Assembly: GCA_002401965.1 (NCBI GenBank)
Contig: NVUR01000006.1
Span: 1 to 63,084 of the forward strand
DNA length: 63,084 bases
Reading direction: 5' to 3'
Source of the DNA: Alphaproteobacteria bacterium
GTDB lineage: Bacteria; Pseudomonadota; Alphaproteobacteria; Micavibrionales; Micavibrionaceae
Shown: positions 8,301-17,002 of the stretch, one piece after another
How the letters are laid out: each line of letters begins with the position of its first letter
How positions within the stretch are numbered: position 1 is the first letter of the stretch
The notes under the pieces: generated by a model
Told to the model about the DNA's origin: nothing
The model's database searches: none
The model's input: the letters and a program-made list of their open reading frames with translations, nothing else
Translations under genes and position numbers: made by a program

Positions 8301-8362
8301 GAGTATTTCTCAACATAGATGGTGATAAGATTCGCTTACTCAGTAACAAAGCGAGAAGGCCC

Positions 8363-8434
8363 TGTGGATAAAACCGCTATTGAGCTCATGATACATGAAT
8401 TTACCCACAGTTGAAAGGGTGATCCTGTGGATAA
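8363..8434. promoter_or_regulatory. Cluster of three DnaA-box-like sites
   Basis: Positions 8363-8371 and 8426-8434 read TGTGGATAA, the reverse complement of the strong DnaA box TTATCCACA. Position 8401-8409 reads TTACCCACA, one mismatch, in the other orientation. Three sites in 72 bases of an intergenic region is unlikely by chance. The sites lie between the barrel gene start and the end of the glycosyltransferase gene. No obvious AT-rich unwinding element of oriC type sits immediately beside them. Confidence 0.55.
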
Positions 8435-8470
8435 GTTTTGGCGTTAGGTTTTTATGGTTTATTGAGGGGG

Positions 8471-9631
8471 CTATAATGCTTTTGACAGGCGCGGAGATTG
8501 GTGCTTGTGAAAACAAAGATCGGTGATCGCTTGTGCGCGTTTATCCCACGTATATTTATCCTTCAGATTTTCATAGGCGTTGCGTGCCAATCTTTGTCCT
8601 TCTTCAGGATTGTCTTTAATCATGTCTATGGCTTCGCCCCATTTATGTTCATCGGATGCGGGCAAGAGCAGGGCATTATGTTCATGCTTCAGAATTTCAT
8701 GGATGGTTGGTAGGTCGGAACATATAATCGGTTTTTGCGCCGCCATATATTCAAATACTTTCATGGGCGAAATCCATCGCGACATATTGTGCCCTGTTTT
8801 GATAAGGGCACGATGTTGATAGGGCGCAACGGTGATGTCAAAGGTTTCAAGGTATGAAGGGATCTCCGCATGGTCGCGATAGCCATAGAAATGGAGGTTC
8901 TTTAATGTATTTTTGGTTTCCAGTTTTTGTACGTGTTTTTTCTTGCCGCCAATAATGTGGAAATTATACTCTGGTCTTATTTTTGCGATGCGCGTAATCA
9001 GCGCGATGCCCTTACCAGGTGCTAGAGAGCCAGTATAACCGATATTCAACGCACCAGTTTTCCCTCTTAAGATATTGACCTCGTTATCACTGGATCTAAT
9101 ATGCCTGATTAGATCGGCACCGTCATGGGCAACGAAAATATCTTCCGGCTCTATTTCAGAGTATTTCTTCAAGAACGCCTGTTTTAAAACATCTGATACC
9201 ACGACAATAGCGTGCAGGTTCTTTTGCTTTAGCAGTTTTGAAAATGCCCAGTTATGTGATGGCAGGCTTGGCAGGCAATGCGCTTCAAAAACGATAGGCG
9301 TGTTGCGTGGAGATAGTAACGCCAGCTCCAGCGGGTTATGACCATAAACCAAATCAGGTTTCCCAACACGTGCAATTTTTCCAGCAAAGGTTAACAGGCG
9401 TTTCGCATCGGAAACAAGCGGCATATTAAAGTGCGATGATAAGTATAATTTGAATATTTGTTCTGTATCATAGATGTTGAAAATATCATCTGATGCGGCA
9501 TTATTCACCCCGCCTGCAAAAAGCGTGACGTCATGCTCTGTTTTGCTGAAGGCTTGCGCCATTTTCATGGCGTGGATGGATTGTGCATTTTGTGACGGGA
9601 GTTTTGTACCCGAAAAATAGAATATATTCAT
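8471..9631 (-). CDS. Glycosyltransferase family 4-like protein
   Basis: The 386-residue protein has the GT-B fold signature. The N-terminal domain starts MNIFYFSGTKLP and contains a QSIHAMKMAQAF helix. The C-terminal nucleotide-sugar domain has a GYTGSLAPGKG loop at about 190-205 and, near 290-320, KVFEYMAAQKPIICSDLPTI with the following HEIL. It would transfer a sugar from an NDP donor to a surface glycan. The ATG at 9631 has AGG eight bases upstream and was chosen over the upstream GTG at 9640. It lies between the barrel gene and the sulfotransferase, all on the minus strand. Confidence 0.85.
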   Translation of the reverse strand: MNIFYFSGTKLPSQNAQSIHAMKMAQAFSKTEHDVTLFAGGVNNAASDDIFNIYDTEQIFKLYLSSHFNMPLVSDAKRLLTFAGKIARVGKPDLVYGHNPLELALLSPRNTPIVFEAHCLPSLPSHNWAFSKLLKQKNLHAIVVVSDVLKQAFLKKYSEIEPEDIFVAHDGADLIRHIRSSDNEVNILRGKTGALNIGYTGSLAPGKGIALITRIAKIRPEYNFHIIGGKKKHVQKLETKNTLKNLHFYGYRDHAEIPSYLETFDITVAPYQHRALIKTGHNMSRWISPMKVFEYMAAQKPIICSDLPTIHEILKHEHNALLLPASDEHKWGEAIDMIKDNPEEGQRLARNAYENLKDKYTWDKRAQAITDLCFHKHQSPRLSKAL

Positions 9632-9701
9632 GGTGAACACCTAGACTTTAGACCCTCATTATTACCTTTTTCGATAGGAACTGCCAGTAATTTCTATATT
9701 T

Positions 9702-10472
9702 TTACACCCATGCCTTGATTTTACGCTCTAACAGGTTGGATATATATGTCTTGTCTATCGCAAAAATGTCTTCTAATTCTTCGCGTGTCGTCTGGGAAAG
9801 GGGAGGGTATTTTTTAATTTTAGAATCGCTATGACTTAGAAATGTTCCTGACTCATCATATCCTTCAATTGGTTCAAGTGATAGAGAGTCTGTTTGTAAC
9901 CCTAAAAAATCTTCTAATGGACGTAACCCTTTTTGCGATGGGTCTGTCCATTCTTCGTAAATCAAAATCAGTATTTTATCCTTTGGATAGGAAGAAAACC
10001 AATGTTCAAGATGGGTTTGATATTGATTTTTATAAATCCAGCATCGCCCTGTCGTATCGGGTGATCGTAGGCTGGATAATTCTGATTCTATGGCATGCTC
10101 GAATGTTTTTACGCTTTCTTTCTTTTCCGCTAAGGCATGATGAAATTGTGCATAAGCGCGTTCAACGGGATCGCGTAGGGTAAAGATTACTTTTGCGTAA
10201 GGGCATCCGGCATAGGCACGTGTCGGATCATATTCATGTTCGCCATGTAATATGCGACTTTCTGGGATTTGGGCTTTGTATTCTATATTTGCTGCATCTT
10301 CAAATTGTATTCTACAAGTGGCTGGTGTTGCGCTTAATAAATTTTTTTGATGAAAGAACTGATGTTCTTTGCGTTGTGGTATGAAAATTTGCGGGTGATG
10401 TTCCAGTATCTGTGACAGAGCGGTTACCCCGCTGCGTGTTGCACCACCTATAATGAAATCTGGTTGTTTCAA
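9702..10472 (-). CDS. Sulfotransferase-family protein
   Basis: The 256-residue product fits the PAPS-dependent sulfotransferase fold. The 5'-phosphosulfate-binding loop is at residues 8-18 (IGGATRSGVTA), where the usual T of SGTT is V. The 3'-phosphate-binding motif is at about 98-110 (VIFTLRDPVERAYAQF, with the R and a later S). Such enzymes sulfate glycans or other surface molecules. The neighbouring glycosyltransferase and barrel genes suggest sulfation of an extracellular polysaccharide, which is inference. The start has the near-universal MKQPDFIIGG opening of bacterial members. Confidence 0.8.
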   Translation of the reverse strand: MKQPDFIIGGATRSGVTALSQILEHHPQIFIPQRKEHQFFHQKNLLSATPATCRIQFEDAANIEYKAQIPESRILHGEHEYDPTRAYAGCPYAKVIFTLRDPVERAYAQFHHALAEKKESVKTFEHAIESELSSLRSPDTTGRCWIYKNQYQTHLEHWFSSYPKDKILILIYEEWTDPSQKGLRPLEDFLGLQTDSLSLEPIEGYDESGTFLSHSDSKIKKYPPLSQTTREELEDIFAIDKTYISNLLERKIKAWV

Positions 10473-10635
10473 TGCATATCACCATTATTGTTCATAGAGC
10501 CAAAGAAGCTAGTATATTTTTAATTTCTATAATAACGCTATAGGAAAATATTCTTTTTAAGGCGGGCTGAGTATTCCAAAGAAAAACAGGGAGAAAATAC
10601 CCCCTGCTTTACATGTTTTTATTGTTTCGAATGCC

Positions 10636-12360
10636 TTAGAATTCGTGCGTAACACTGAAGTAAAATCTAGGGTCACGATCATTTGTTGTGTTAACACGAT
10701 GCGTTAGCGGAAAGGCAACGCCAAAGCCAGCCTTGGTTTTTTCTGTTACATCGGCGCGAACACCAAAACCGACAGATGCCAATGATTCACGTTTGTTCGC
10801 CAATGTTGTTGCATCTTGATCCCAAATACGCCCAACATCAAAAAATCCGAATAATTGGTAATCATGTATGTATTTTATTTTATGCGGTTCGTTCCACTGT
10901 AGCTCAACTTTACCAGCGATACCGTCATCACCAACAATTTCAGATGAATCATATCCACGTCCTAGGTTAAACCCACCGACACCGAACTCTTCAGAGCTTA
11001 AAAGCGGTGTTGCTGACCATTGCCCTTGTCCAGCAAGTAATAAATTCACAGATGGTGTAATGCGTTGCAGTCTTTGTACTTGCAGCTCTGCTTTTGTATA
11101 TTTTGGATTACCACGTGCGCGGGTTATATTGGCATCACCTTTATCCGTTGCACCAAACACATCTATACCGCGTGAAATTTCAAAATCTAATGCGTTAACC
11201 CCAACGCCAAACAGCGTATCCATAAATTGAAAGGTTGTACCAATACGAACGCTTCTGATTTTATCTTCGCGTGAGGGTTCTAAATTGTTACGGCTTTTGA
11301 TGTTACGTAGATCAAATGATGCGCGCGTGTAAAGGTTCATTGTGCGGGATCTAATAAGGGGATGGGACAGTGTCGCACTAAAGAACTTGGAATTACCTTT
11401 TACATCGAATTCATCCAGATCATCGCCTGGCTCAGTTGATGTGAGACTGCCAATAAATCTGATTTTGCTGCCATAGCGAGAGATGGGTTGTTCATACACA
11501 ACTGATCCAAACATTAACTCATCTTTGCGGTCTTTATCACCGCTGACGACAATGCGTCCTGATATGCGTTCGTTATAGCCAAAGCGGGAGTTCGCCGCGC
11601 CACTGAATGATGCTTGATATGGTCCCAAAAAACGACTGCCGTGGTTGTCTAAGCCGATTTCTGCTTCATAATTATCGCGCTCGATAATAATTTTCAGATC
11701 AGATGCACCTGTCAGTGTTTTGGATGGGCTTAGAATGCTTCGTGCGCTGATACCTGGTAAGTCATTGATAAGAAGCAAATAACGCTCCATATTTTTTGCA
11801 TTCAGGATGTTGTTTTTACGCAAATTCTCGGCATATTGCTTGATTGTCTTCAGCGCACCTTCACGTGGTTCACCTTCAATAATGATTTGATCGACAAACC
11901 CTTCAACAACGCGCAGCTTAACAATGCCGCCTTCGATTGTTTGTGGCGGGATGATAACTTGCGTCAGGATATAGCCTTCGTTACGATATTTATTTGTCAG
12001 TGTATTTGCAATTTCATAAATATCTGCGAGGGAAACACTTGTACCTAATTTGTCTCTATATATAGAGTCTATATCATCTGCGCTATATGTGTTTATACCG
12101 TCAATCTGTAGGCTTTCCAAATGGAATACGATACTTGCCGCATTTGCGGGGGCGTTTTGTACGGCTGTTTTTTCAACGACAACGCTTCGGGACAGCGCGG
12201 GGAGTGTATCCAAACCCAACAGTTCTTGTCCGATGCGCGCCGGATCGGCGATTTGTGTCGCATTTTCGACTTGTGCAAAGGCAGGTGATGTGAGCAAAGC
12301 TACAGCCGTTCCTGCCATGACGATCATTTTCAAGGAGGTTGTTTTTTTAATGTTAAACAT
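10636..12360 (-). CDS. Two-partner secretion outer-membrane transporter (TpsB/FhaC/ShlB type)
   Basis: The protein of about 574 residues has a signal peptide (MFNIKKTTSLKMIVMAGTAV..., cleavage near AFA), then a POTRA_2/POTRA pair at about 65-215. After that comes a ShlB-type 16-strand barrel ending FYFSVTHEF with a terminal aromatic. The L6 motif region (GRGYDSSEI, VRGY-like) is present. It would export a large TpsA exoprotein from the periplasm, but none lies next to it, so its partner is unlinked. The start at 12360 has GGGCG upstream and fits the signal peptide; the ORF is open a further 12 codons. Confidence 0.88.
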   Translation of the reverse strand: MFNIKKTTSLKMIVMAGTAVALLTSPAFAQVENATQIADPARIGQELLGLDTLPALSRSVVVEKTAVQNAPANAASIVFHLESLQIDGINTYSADDIDSIYRDKLGTSVSLADIYEIANTLTNKYRNEGYILTQVIIPPQTIEGGIVKLRVVEGFVDQIIIEGEPREGALKTIKQYAENLRKNNILNAKNMERYLLLINDLPGISARSILSPSKTLTGASDLKIIIERDNYEAEIGLDNHGSRFLGPYQASFSGAANSRFGYNERISGRIVVSGDKDRKDELMFGSVVYEQPISRYGSKIRFIGSLTSTEPGDDLDEFDVKGNSKFFSATLSHPLIRSRTMNLYTRASFDLRNIKSRNNLEPSREDKIRSVRIGTTFQFMDTLFGVGVNALDFEISRGIDVFGATDKGDANITRARGNPKYTKAELQVQRLQRITPSVNLLLAGQGQWSATPLLSSEEFGVGGFNLGRGYDSSEIVGDDGIAGKVELQWNEPHKIKYIHDYQLFGFFDVGRIWDQDATTLANKRESLASVGFGVRADVTEKTKAGFGVAFPLTHRVNTTNDRDPRFYFSVTHEF

Positions 12361-12742
12361 AATCAAGATGCGCCCTAAGTTTGTAAAAGTAACCATTATT
12401 TTAAGTTATAATCAGTTCAAATATAAGGCTTTAAGTTTATAAAACCCACCCGAGATGATATATTCTTTCCATCAAGTTGCAAGTGTTTTAGCCTGTATCA
12501 GGTTGAAATGTAAATGTTTAATTTCAGTTTTTGTGCAATTTAAGGCGTTTATTTGTGAAGTGAGAATTGTATTTTTAATGCTTCATTAAAGTTTTTTCTA
12601 TAGATATGGAGCATAGATGTGTTTATTACAGGTATGATTGTTGTGAATAACATCGTTGGATCACTTAAGGGGTTGCACTCGTGCAATTTTCTGTCAAAAT
12701 AGAGCCGATTGAGATAGATCAATAGAGTTTAAGGTATTAAAT
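12361..12742. other. Intergenic region between divergent genes, with palindromic promoter element
   Basis: AT-rich, no gene seen. At 12673-12686 TTGCAC-TC-GTGCAA is a perfect inverted repeat. Its left half can act as a -35 box, with AAAATA 17 bases further on as a weak -10 for the gene at 12743. The tpsB promoter should lie near 12390-12450, where several TTAA-containing runs occur, but I cannot assign it. Confidence 0.4.
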
Positions 12743-13363
12743 ATGTATAATGATAATGACTGGAATGCCGTCGAAGGCGAAGAGCTTGCAGGGTTTTTGG
12801 ATCAAATTAATCCAATTGATGGTAAATACCGTACTTCACCAAATAGTACACAGGTTGCTTGGCGTACGTTGCCATTTTATGAGAGTGTTGCGCTAATTCG
12901 TGTGCAGGATCCAAATTGGGTCAATAAAAAGATGACGATCTATTATTTAACAGATCAAGGGAATCTTTTCCGTCTTAATGGAACGTCTCCACCAATTCAT
13001 GAGGTGAACAGTAAAGCACCAGTTAAAATTAATGAGGATAATGTCCTAGAATATTTACGTTTTTTCTGTTTCTTCGTTCGTGGAGATGAAGGCCCGTTTT
13101 ATGTTGCAGAAGATATGTCGGATGCGAATTTACCGCAGGATATGGATGCAACAACAAAGTCGGTTATAGAAGGTACTATCCGTCCGGCAAGTTTTGAGGG
13201 AATGAACGATCAGGGTCATTTCTTATGTGACGCGGTTGTGTTCTATTCAAATGCTTTGTTTATCGCAAACTTCTCGGTTCAGCCTGGTGGTATGATTGAG
13301 ATGTTGAATGATGAGCCGATTGCTGGTGATTTGACATCAAAACTTGATAAGCCAATCGCGTAA
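12743..13363 (+). CDS. Conserved-looking hypothetical protein
   Basis: I do not recognise this 206-residue soluble protein. It has no signal peptide or membrane helix, is acidic, and alternates strands and short helices (WRTLPFYESVALIRVQDPNW; YLRFFCFFVRGDEGPFYVAE; GHFLCDAVVFYSNALFIANF), suggesting a compact beta-rich fold. Codon use matches its neighbours. It has its own promoter region with the palindrome at 12673-12686 and is followed by a hairpin terminator at 13387, so it is a single-gene unit. Function is open. Confidence 0.7.
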   Translation: MYNDNDWNAVEGEELAGFLDQINPIDGKYRTSPNSTQVAWRTLPFYESVALIRVQDPNWVNKKMTIYYLTDQGNLFRLNGTSPPIHEVNSKAPVKINEDNVLEYLRFFCFFVRGDEGPFYVAEDMSDANLPQDMDATTKSVIEGTIRPASFEGMNDQGHFLCDAVVFYSNALFIANFSVQPGGMIEMLNDEPIAGDLTSKLDKPIA

Positions 13364-13386
13364 TGCTGTGGTCATATGTTAAATGA

Positions 13387-13418
13387 AAGTCGCAATCTTG
13401 TGGCTTTTATTTGTTTTT
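13387..13418 (+). terminator. Rho-independent terminator after the gene at 12743
   Basis: AAGTCGCA and TGTGGCTT pair (two G-T wobbles) around a four-base loop, followed by a T-rich tract (TTATTTGTTTTT). It lies 24 bases after the stop codon. Confidence 0.7.
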
Positions 13419-13475
13419 ATGTCGCAGTATATGACATTAATAGAATATTATTGCACCAAACATGTCTCTATTCAT

Positions 13476-13504
13476 TTGACATGGCGTGGATAACTGGTTA
13501 TAAA
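13476..13504 (+). promoter_or_regulatory. Sigma-70-type promoter of rpmH with an embedded DnaA-like site
   Basis: TTGACA (13476-13481), 17-base spacer, TATAAA (13499-13504): a near-consensus housekeeping promoter 80 bases before rpmH. The spacer contains CGTGGATAA (13485-13493), one mismatch from a DnaA box in reverse orientation. Confidence 0.8.
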
Positions 13505-13585
13505 CGCAAATTCTTGAAGAAAGAATAGAATTTATTGCAGCTCTGATATTGTCTTGGGGCGCATTGACTGAAGAGGTAATTAATA

Positions 13586-13726
13586 ATGCATCAGAAACGC
13601 ACATTTCAACCAAGCCGCATCGTTCGCGCACGTCGCCATGGTTTCCGTTCTCGTATGGCTGATAGGGGTGGCCGCGCCATTCTTGCACGTCGTCGTTCAA
13701 AAGGACGCAAGCGTCTAAGCGCTTAG
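13586..13726 (+). CDS. rpmH: 50S ribosomal protein L34
   Basis: The short gene encodes 46 residues: a start [20 protein letters not shown] and an end GRKRLSA. This is the highly conserved, very basic L34, which sits in the large subunit. An AGAGG ribosome binding site precedes the ATG, and the near-consensus promoter at 13476 lies upstream. It is followed 9 bases later by rnpA, the universal rpmH-rnpA pairing. Confidence 0.98.
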   Translation: MHQKRTFQPSRIVRARRHGFRSRMADRGGRAILARRRSKGRKRLSA

Positions 13727-13735
13727 TAAAACCCT

Positions 13736-14110
13736 ATGCATACACGTAAAGAGGAGCTGGCAGCGATTAAAATGCTGACGGCTCGTTCTGAATTTTTGAT
13801 CGTGCAGGGTAAAGGTAAGAAGTGGGTTTCACACGGTCTTATACTTCAAATGCGGCCAAATGACCTTGGGCATATCCGAACTGGATATACCGTTACCAAA
13901 AAAATTGATAAATCAGCAGTTAAACGCAACCGTATTAAACGTCGCCTGCGTAGCGTTGCCGCAGATGTTTTGCCGCATTATGCTCTGGATGGGCATGATT
14001 ATATATTGGTTGGGCGTAAATTAAGCGCGACACGATCCTATGATACATTGGTTGATGATTTGAAATGGTGTCTCCGTAGAAGCGGTTTTTCCCGAATTCA
14101 GGAAAAGTAA
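13736..14110 (+). CDS. rnpA: Ribonuclease P protein component
   Basis: RnpA is the protein cofactor of the tRNA 5'-maturation ribozyme. The 124-residue length is typical. The RNR motif region reads KSAVKRNRIKRRLR at about 61-74, and the N-terminal substrate-binding cleft and the C-terminal helix ending DLKWCLRR are present. The stop codon is directly followed by the yidD start (14111). The RNase P RNA gene is not in the window. Confidence 0.97.
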   Translation: MHTRKEELAAIKMLTARSEFLIVQGKGKKWVSHGLILQMRPNDLGHIRTGYTVTKKIDKSAVKRNRIKRRLRSVAADVLPHYALDGHDYILVGRKLSATRSYDTLVDDLKWCLRRSGFSRIQEK

Positions 14111-14437
14111 ATGGCAAAATTTCTTCAATATTTTATCAAGGCTTATTCTTTTTTGGTTTCCCCCTTCTTGGGACGAAATTGCCGCTTTACACCGACTTGC
14201 TCAGCCTATGCCCACCAAGCTCTTGAAAAACATGGGTTTTTAAAAGGCGTCTACTTAATATTCTTCCGAATAATTTGTTGTCACCCGTGGAACAAGCGGA
14301 ATTTTGATGATCCTGTTCCAGAACGGTTTGCGTGGAAGGAAATCTTGGGGTATAAACGCTGCACCTGTATAAAAGAAGCGGACTTATCAGGGACAGAAAA
14401 CAAGATTATAGAAGGCTCTAACAATGAATCACAATAA
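14111..14437 (+). CDS. yidD: Membrane protein insertion efficiency factor YidD
   Basis: YidD assists YidC-dependent membrane insertion from the inner face of the membrane. The protein shows the amphipathic N-terminal helix (ALIFLIKAYSF-like) and the three conserved cysteine-containing motifs: RNCRFTPTCSAYAHQAL, then IICCHPWNKRNFDDPVP. It has 108 residues; the C-terminal 30 or so beyond the core are unique and overlap the yidC start by 14 bases. It starts at the base after the rnpA stop, so translation is probably coupled. Confidence 0.95.
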   Translation: MAKFLQYFIKAYSFLVSPFLGRNCRFTPTCSAYAHQALEKHGFLKGVYLIFFRIICCHPWNKRNFDDPVPERFAWKEILGYKRCTCIKEADLSGTENKIIEGSNNESQ

Positions 14438-16352
14438 CAAGGATGGTATGCATCCTGAAGATATGCGTAATCTGATTATTTTCGGGGTATTGTCCCTCGT
14501 TATCTGGTTTTTGTATGAGACATATATTCTTGGCCCCCAAGCAAAAGCGTTAAAAGCGGCAAAAGAAGCCCGTGCGGAGCTGATTATTGAAGACCCTAAA
14601 TTATTAGAGCCAGTACAACTGGTTTCGCGTGAAGATGCATTGGCTCAAACGCCGCGTATTTCCTTTGATAATGGTGAGGTTTTTGGCACGATATCCTTGC
14701 AAGGCGGTAAAATTGATGATCTGAGCCTCAGCACCTATTACAAAACGCTTGAGAAAAAAGACCATGTAACATTGTTTACACCGTACAAAACCGAAGCCGC
14801 GCGTCATATGGATTATGGTTGGGTGACAGGTGATAAGACCGTAAGTCTTCCTGATGCGTCAACATTTTGGAGTGTGCAGGGCAATAACCGCGTTCTGACC
14901 TCTGGTGCGCCGATCACGCTGGTTTGGGATAATGGGCAGGGTTTGCGTTTTGAGCGTGTTATTGCGCTGGATAATGAGTATCTTTTTACAATTACACAAA
15001 AAGTCTATAATCAGTCTGGTCGGGATGTGACACTATATCCCTATGCGTTAATTTCACAGACGGATATCCCCAAGGATTATTTCCGTACATGGATATCGCA
15101 TGAGGGACCTATGGGCTTTGTCGGTGGCGCGTTGGAAAAAATGTATTACGCCGCGATGGTGAGTGAACCGGATAAAAAGATCGAAGCACAGCGTGGCTGG
15201 ATTGGTATTTCGGATAAATATTGGTTAACGGCGTTGATTCCCGCGCAGAATAAAATTTCAAAATACAGGTTTAAATACACGCCTGATCCGGTGACGAAAA
15301 CGCGCAACAGATATCAAACTGACTTTACGGGTGCGCCGCAGATATTGTCCTCTGACGGGACAATCGAAAATTCATACCATATGTATGCTGGTGTAAAGAA
15401 GGTTCTGACTTTGAAGGATTATCAGCTTAAACTGGGCGTGGATAATCTGGATTTGGCCGTTGATTTCGGCTGGTTCTGGTTCTTAACTTACCCGTTCTTT
15501 TTGGCTTTGCACTATCTTGGTTTGCTTGTTGGTAATATGGGCGTGGCGATTATATTGCTCACAATCATAGTGCGTAGTGCGGTTTTTCCGTTAACGAATG
15601 TGTCGTATCGTTCTTTCGCAAAAATGAAAGTTGTCGCTCCACAAATATCTGAATTACGTGAAAAACATGGTGATGATAAGGAAAAATTACAGGCTGAAAT
15701 TGTGGCGCTATACCAGAAAGAGGGCGTGAACCCGATGTCTGGTTGTTTGCCGATGCTGGCACAGATTCCGATTTTCTTTGCTTTTTATAAGGTGTTGTTT
15801 TCAACAATCGAAATCCGTCACGCACCGTTCTTTGGCTGGATCCAAGATTTATCCGCGCGCGATCCAACAACAGTTTTTAATCTGTTTGGTTTGTTTCCGT
15901 GGGGTGTGCCTGAATTTTTGATGATTGGAGCGTGGCCTTGCTTAATGTTGGTTGCTACGATAATGCAAAAACAGCTAAACCCGCCGCCGCAAGATAAAAT
16001 GCAGCGTGATATGATGATGTTCTTCCCGTTCTTCATTACCTTCATTATGGCGAAATTCGCGTCAGGTCTGGTGATTTACTGGACGTTTAGTGCGCTTTTG
16101 GGCATTATTCAGCAATCCATCATTATGCGCTCTGTGGGTGTTCCTGTTTACTTCTTTAATAAGGATAAATTTGAGAAAAAATTGGAAGCTCAAGTCGAAG
16201 AAGGCCCAGATGTCCATCCTTTGATTGATATGGCGGAACAAGAGGCGGAAAAGGCCTTATTTGGTGATGAGGACGAGGCAGAATCAGAAGCTGTCCCTGA
16301 CATTAAGCCACCAAAACCCAAAAAGAAAACCCAGAAGAAAAAGAAGAAATAG
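14424..16352 (+). CDS. yidC: Membrane protein insertase YidC
   Basis: YidC inserts inner-membrane proteins alone or with SecYEG. The 642-residue length fits the Gram-negative form. A transmembrane segment lies near 14-32 and a large periplasmic beta-supersandwich spans about 60-345. A conserved core of five transmembrane helices follows, with the groove arginine in IIVRSAVFPLT (near 386) and the hairpin-to-helix region CLPMLAQIPIFFAFYKVL. The C-terminus is very lysine-rich (PKPKKKTQKKKKK), suited to ribosome contact. It overlaps yidD and precedes engB by 6 bases. Confidence 0.98.
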   Translation: MNHNNKDGMHPEDMRNLIIFGVLSLVIWFLYETYILGPQAKALKAAKEARAELIIEDPKLLEPVQLVSREDALAQTPRISFDNGEVFGTISLQGGKIDDLSLSTYYKTLEKKDHVTLFTPYKTEAARHMDYGWVTGDKTVSLPDASTFWSVQGNNRVLTSGAPITLVWDNGQGLRFERVIALDNEYLFTITQKVYNQSGRDVTLYPYALISQTDIPKDYFRTWISHEGPMGFVGGALEKMYYAAMVSEPDKKIEAQRGWIGISDKYWLTALIPAQNKISKYRFKYTPDPVTKTRNRYQTDFTGAPQILSSDGTIENSYHMYAGVKKVLTLKDYQLKLGVDNLDLAVDFGWFWFLTYPFFLALHYLGLLVGNMGVAIILLTIIVRSAVFPLTNVSYRSFAKMKVVAPQISELREKHGDDKEKLQAEIVALYQKEGVNPMSGCLPMLAQIPIFFAFYKVLFSTIEIRHAPFFGWIQDLSARDPTTVFNLFGLFPWGVPEFLMIGAWPCLMLVATIMQKQLNPPPQDKMQRDMMMFFPFFITFIMAKFASGLVIYWTFSALLGIIQQSIIMRSVGVPVYFFNKDKFEKKLEAQVEEGPDVHPLIDMAEQEAEKALFGDEDEAESEAVPDIKPPKPKKKTQKKKKK

Positions 16353-16358
16353 CCCATT

Positions 16359-16997
16359 ATGGATGAAGAATTCTCAAAAGAGCAGCTGGAAACGGCGCGT
16401 AAAATTTTTGCAGGACCATGCGACTTTATGCTTGGCGTTGTAGGCTTGCCGCAATTGCCTGATGCTGCGTTGCCCGAGATTGCCTTCGCAGGTCGCTCAA
16501 ATGTTGGTAAGTCTTCTCTGGTGAATGCGCTGACAGGGCGCAATACATTGGCGCGTACATCCAACACCCCTGGTCGCACGCAGGAGCTGAATTATTTCAA
16601 TCTTGGTGATCGCCTCTATATGGTTGATATGCCGGGATATGGCTATGCGAAGGTGTCCAAGGAAAAAATCAAAGCATGGACAAGTTTGATCTTTGCCTAT
16701 CTTAGAGGTCGGCCAACGCTACGGTGCGTATTTATTCTTGTGGATGGTCGCCATGGTCTGAAGCCCACGGATATAGAGCTTATGGAGATGCTGGATAGCT
16801 CTGCCGTATCTTATCGTATCGTTTTAACCAAGGTCGATAAAGTGAAGGCTCAAGATTTGGAAAAAACCATAGCCAAGATTTTACTGACCTTAAAAGACCA
16901 TGCCGCTGCTTATCCTAAAATCCTCTATACCAGCAGTATTAAAGGCACGGGTATTCCCGAATTGCGCGCGGTGATTAACAGCTACAGCGAAGCCTGA
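16359..16997 (+). CDS. engB: Ribosome biogenesis GTPase EngB/YihA
   Basis: EngB is a small GTPase needed for late 50S assembly. Its 212 residues contain G1 GRSNVGKSS (about 44-52), the G2 threonine region NTPGRTQ, G3 DMPGYGYAKV, G4 TKVDK and G5 TSSIKGTG. It is the last gene of the rpmH-rnpA-yidD-yidC-engB run and converges on the pseudopilin-like gene with only 5 bases between them. Confidence 0.97.
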   Translation: MDEEFSKEQLETARKIFAGPCDFMLGVVGLPQLPDAALPEIAFAGRSNVGKSSLVNALTGRNTLARTSNTPGRTQELNYFNLGDRLYMVDMPGYGYAKVSKEKIKAWTSLIFAYLRGRPTLRCVFILVDGRHGLKPTDIELMEMLDSSAVSYRIVLTKVDKVKAQDLEKTIAKILLTLKDHAAAYPKILYTSSIKGTGIPELRAVINSYSEA

Positions 16998-17002
16998 CTA
17001 AC

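Noticed and set aside
12050-12442. 130-codon ORF antisense to the TpsB start
   Set aside because: It lies wholly opposite a well-supported gene, has no family features and its composition follows the reverse frame.
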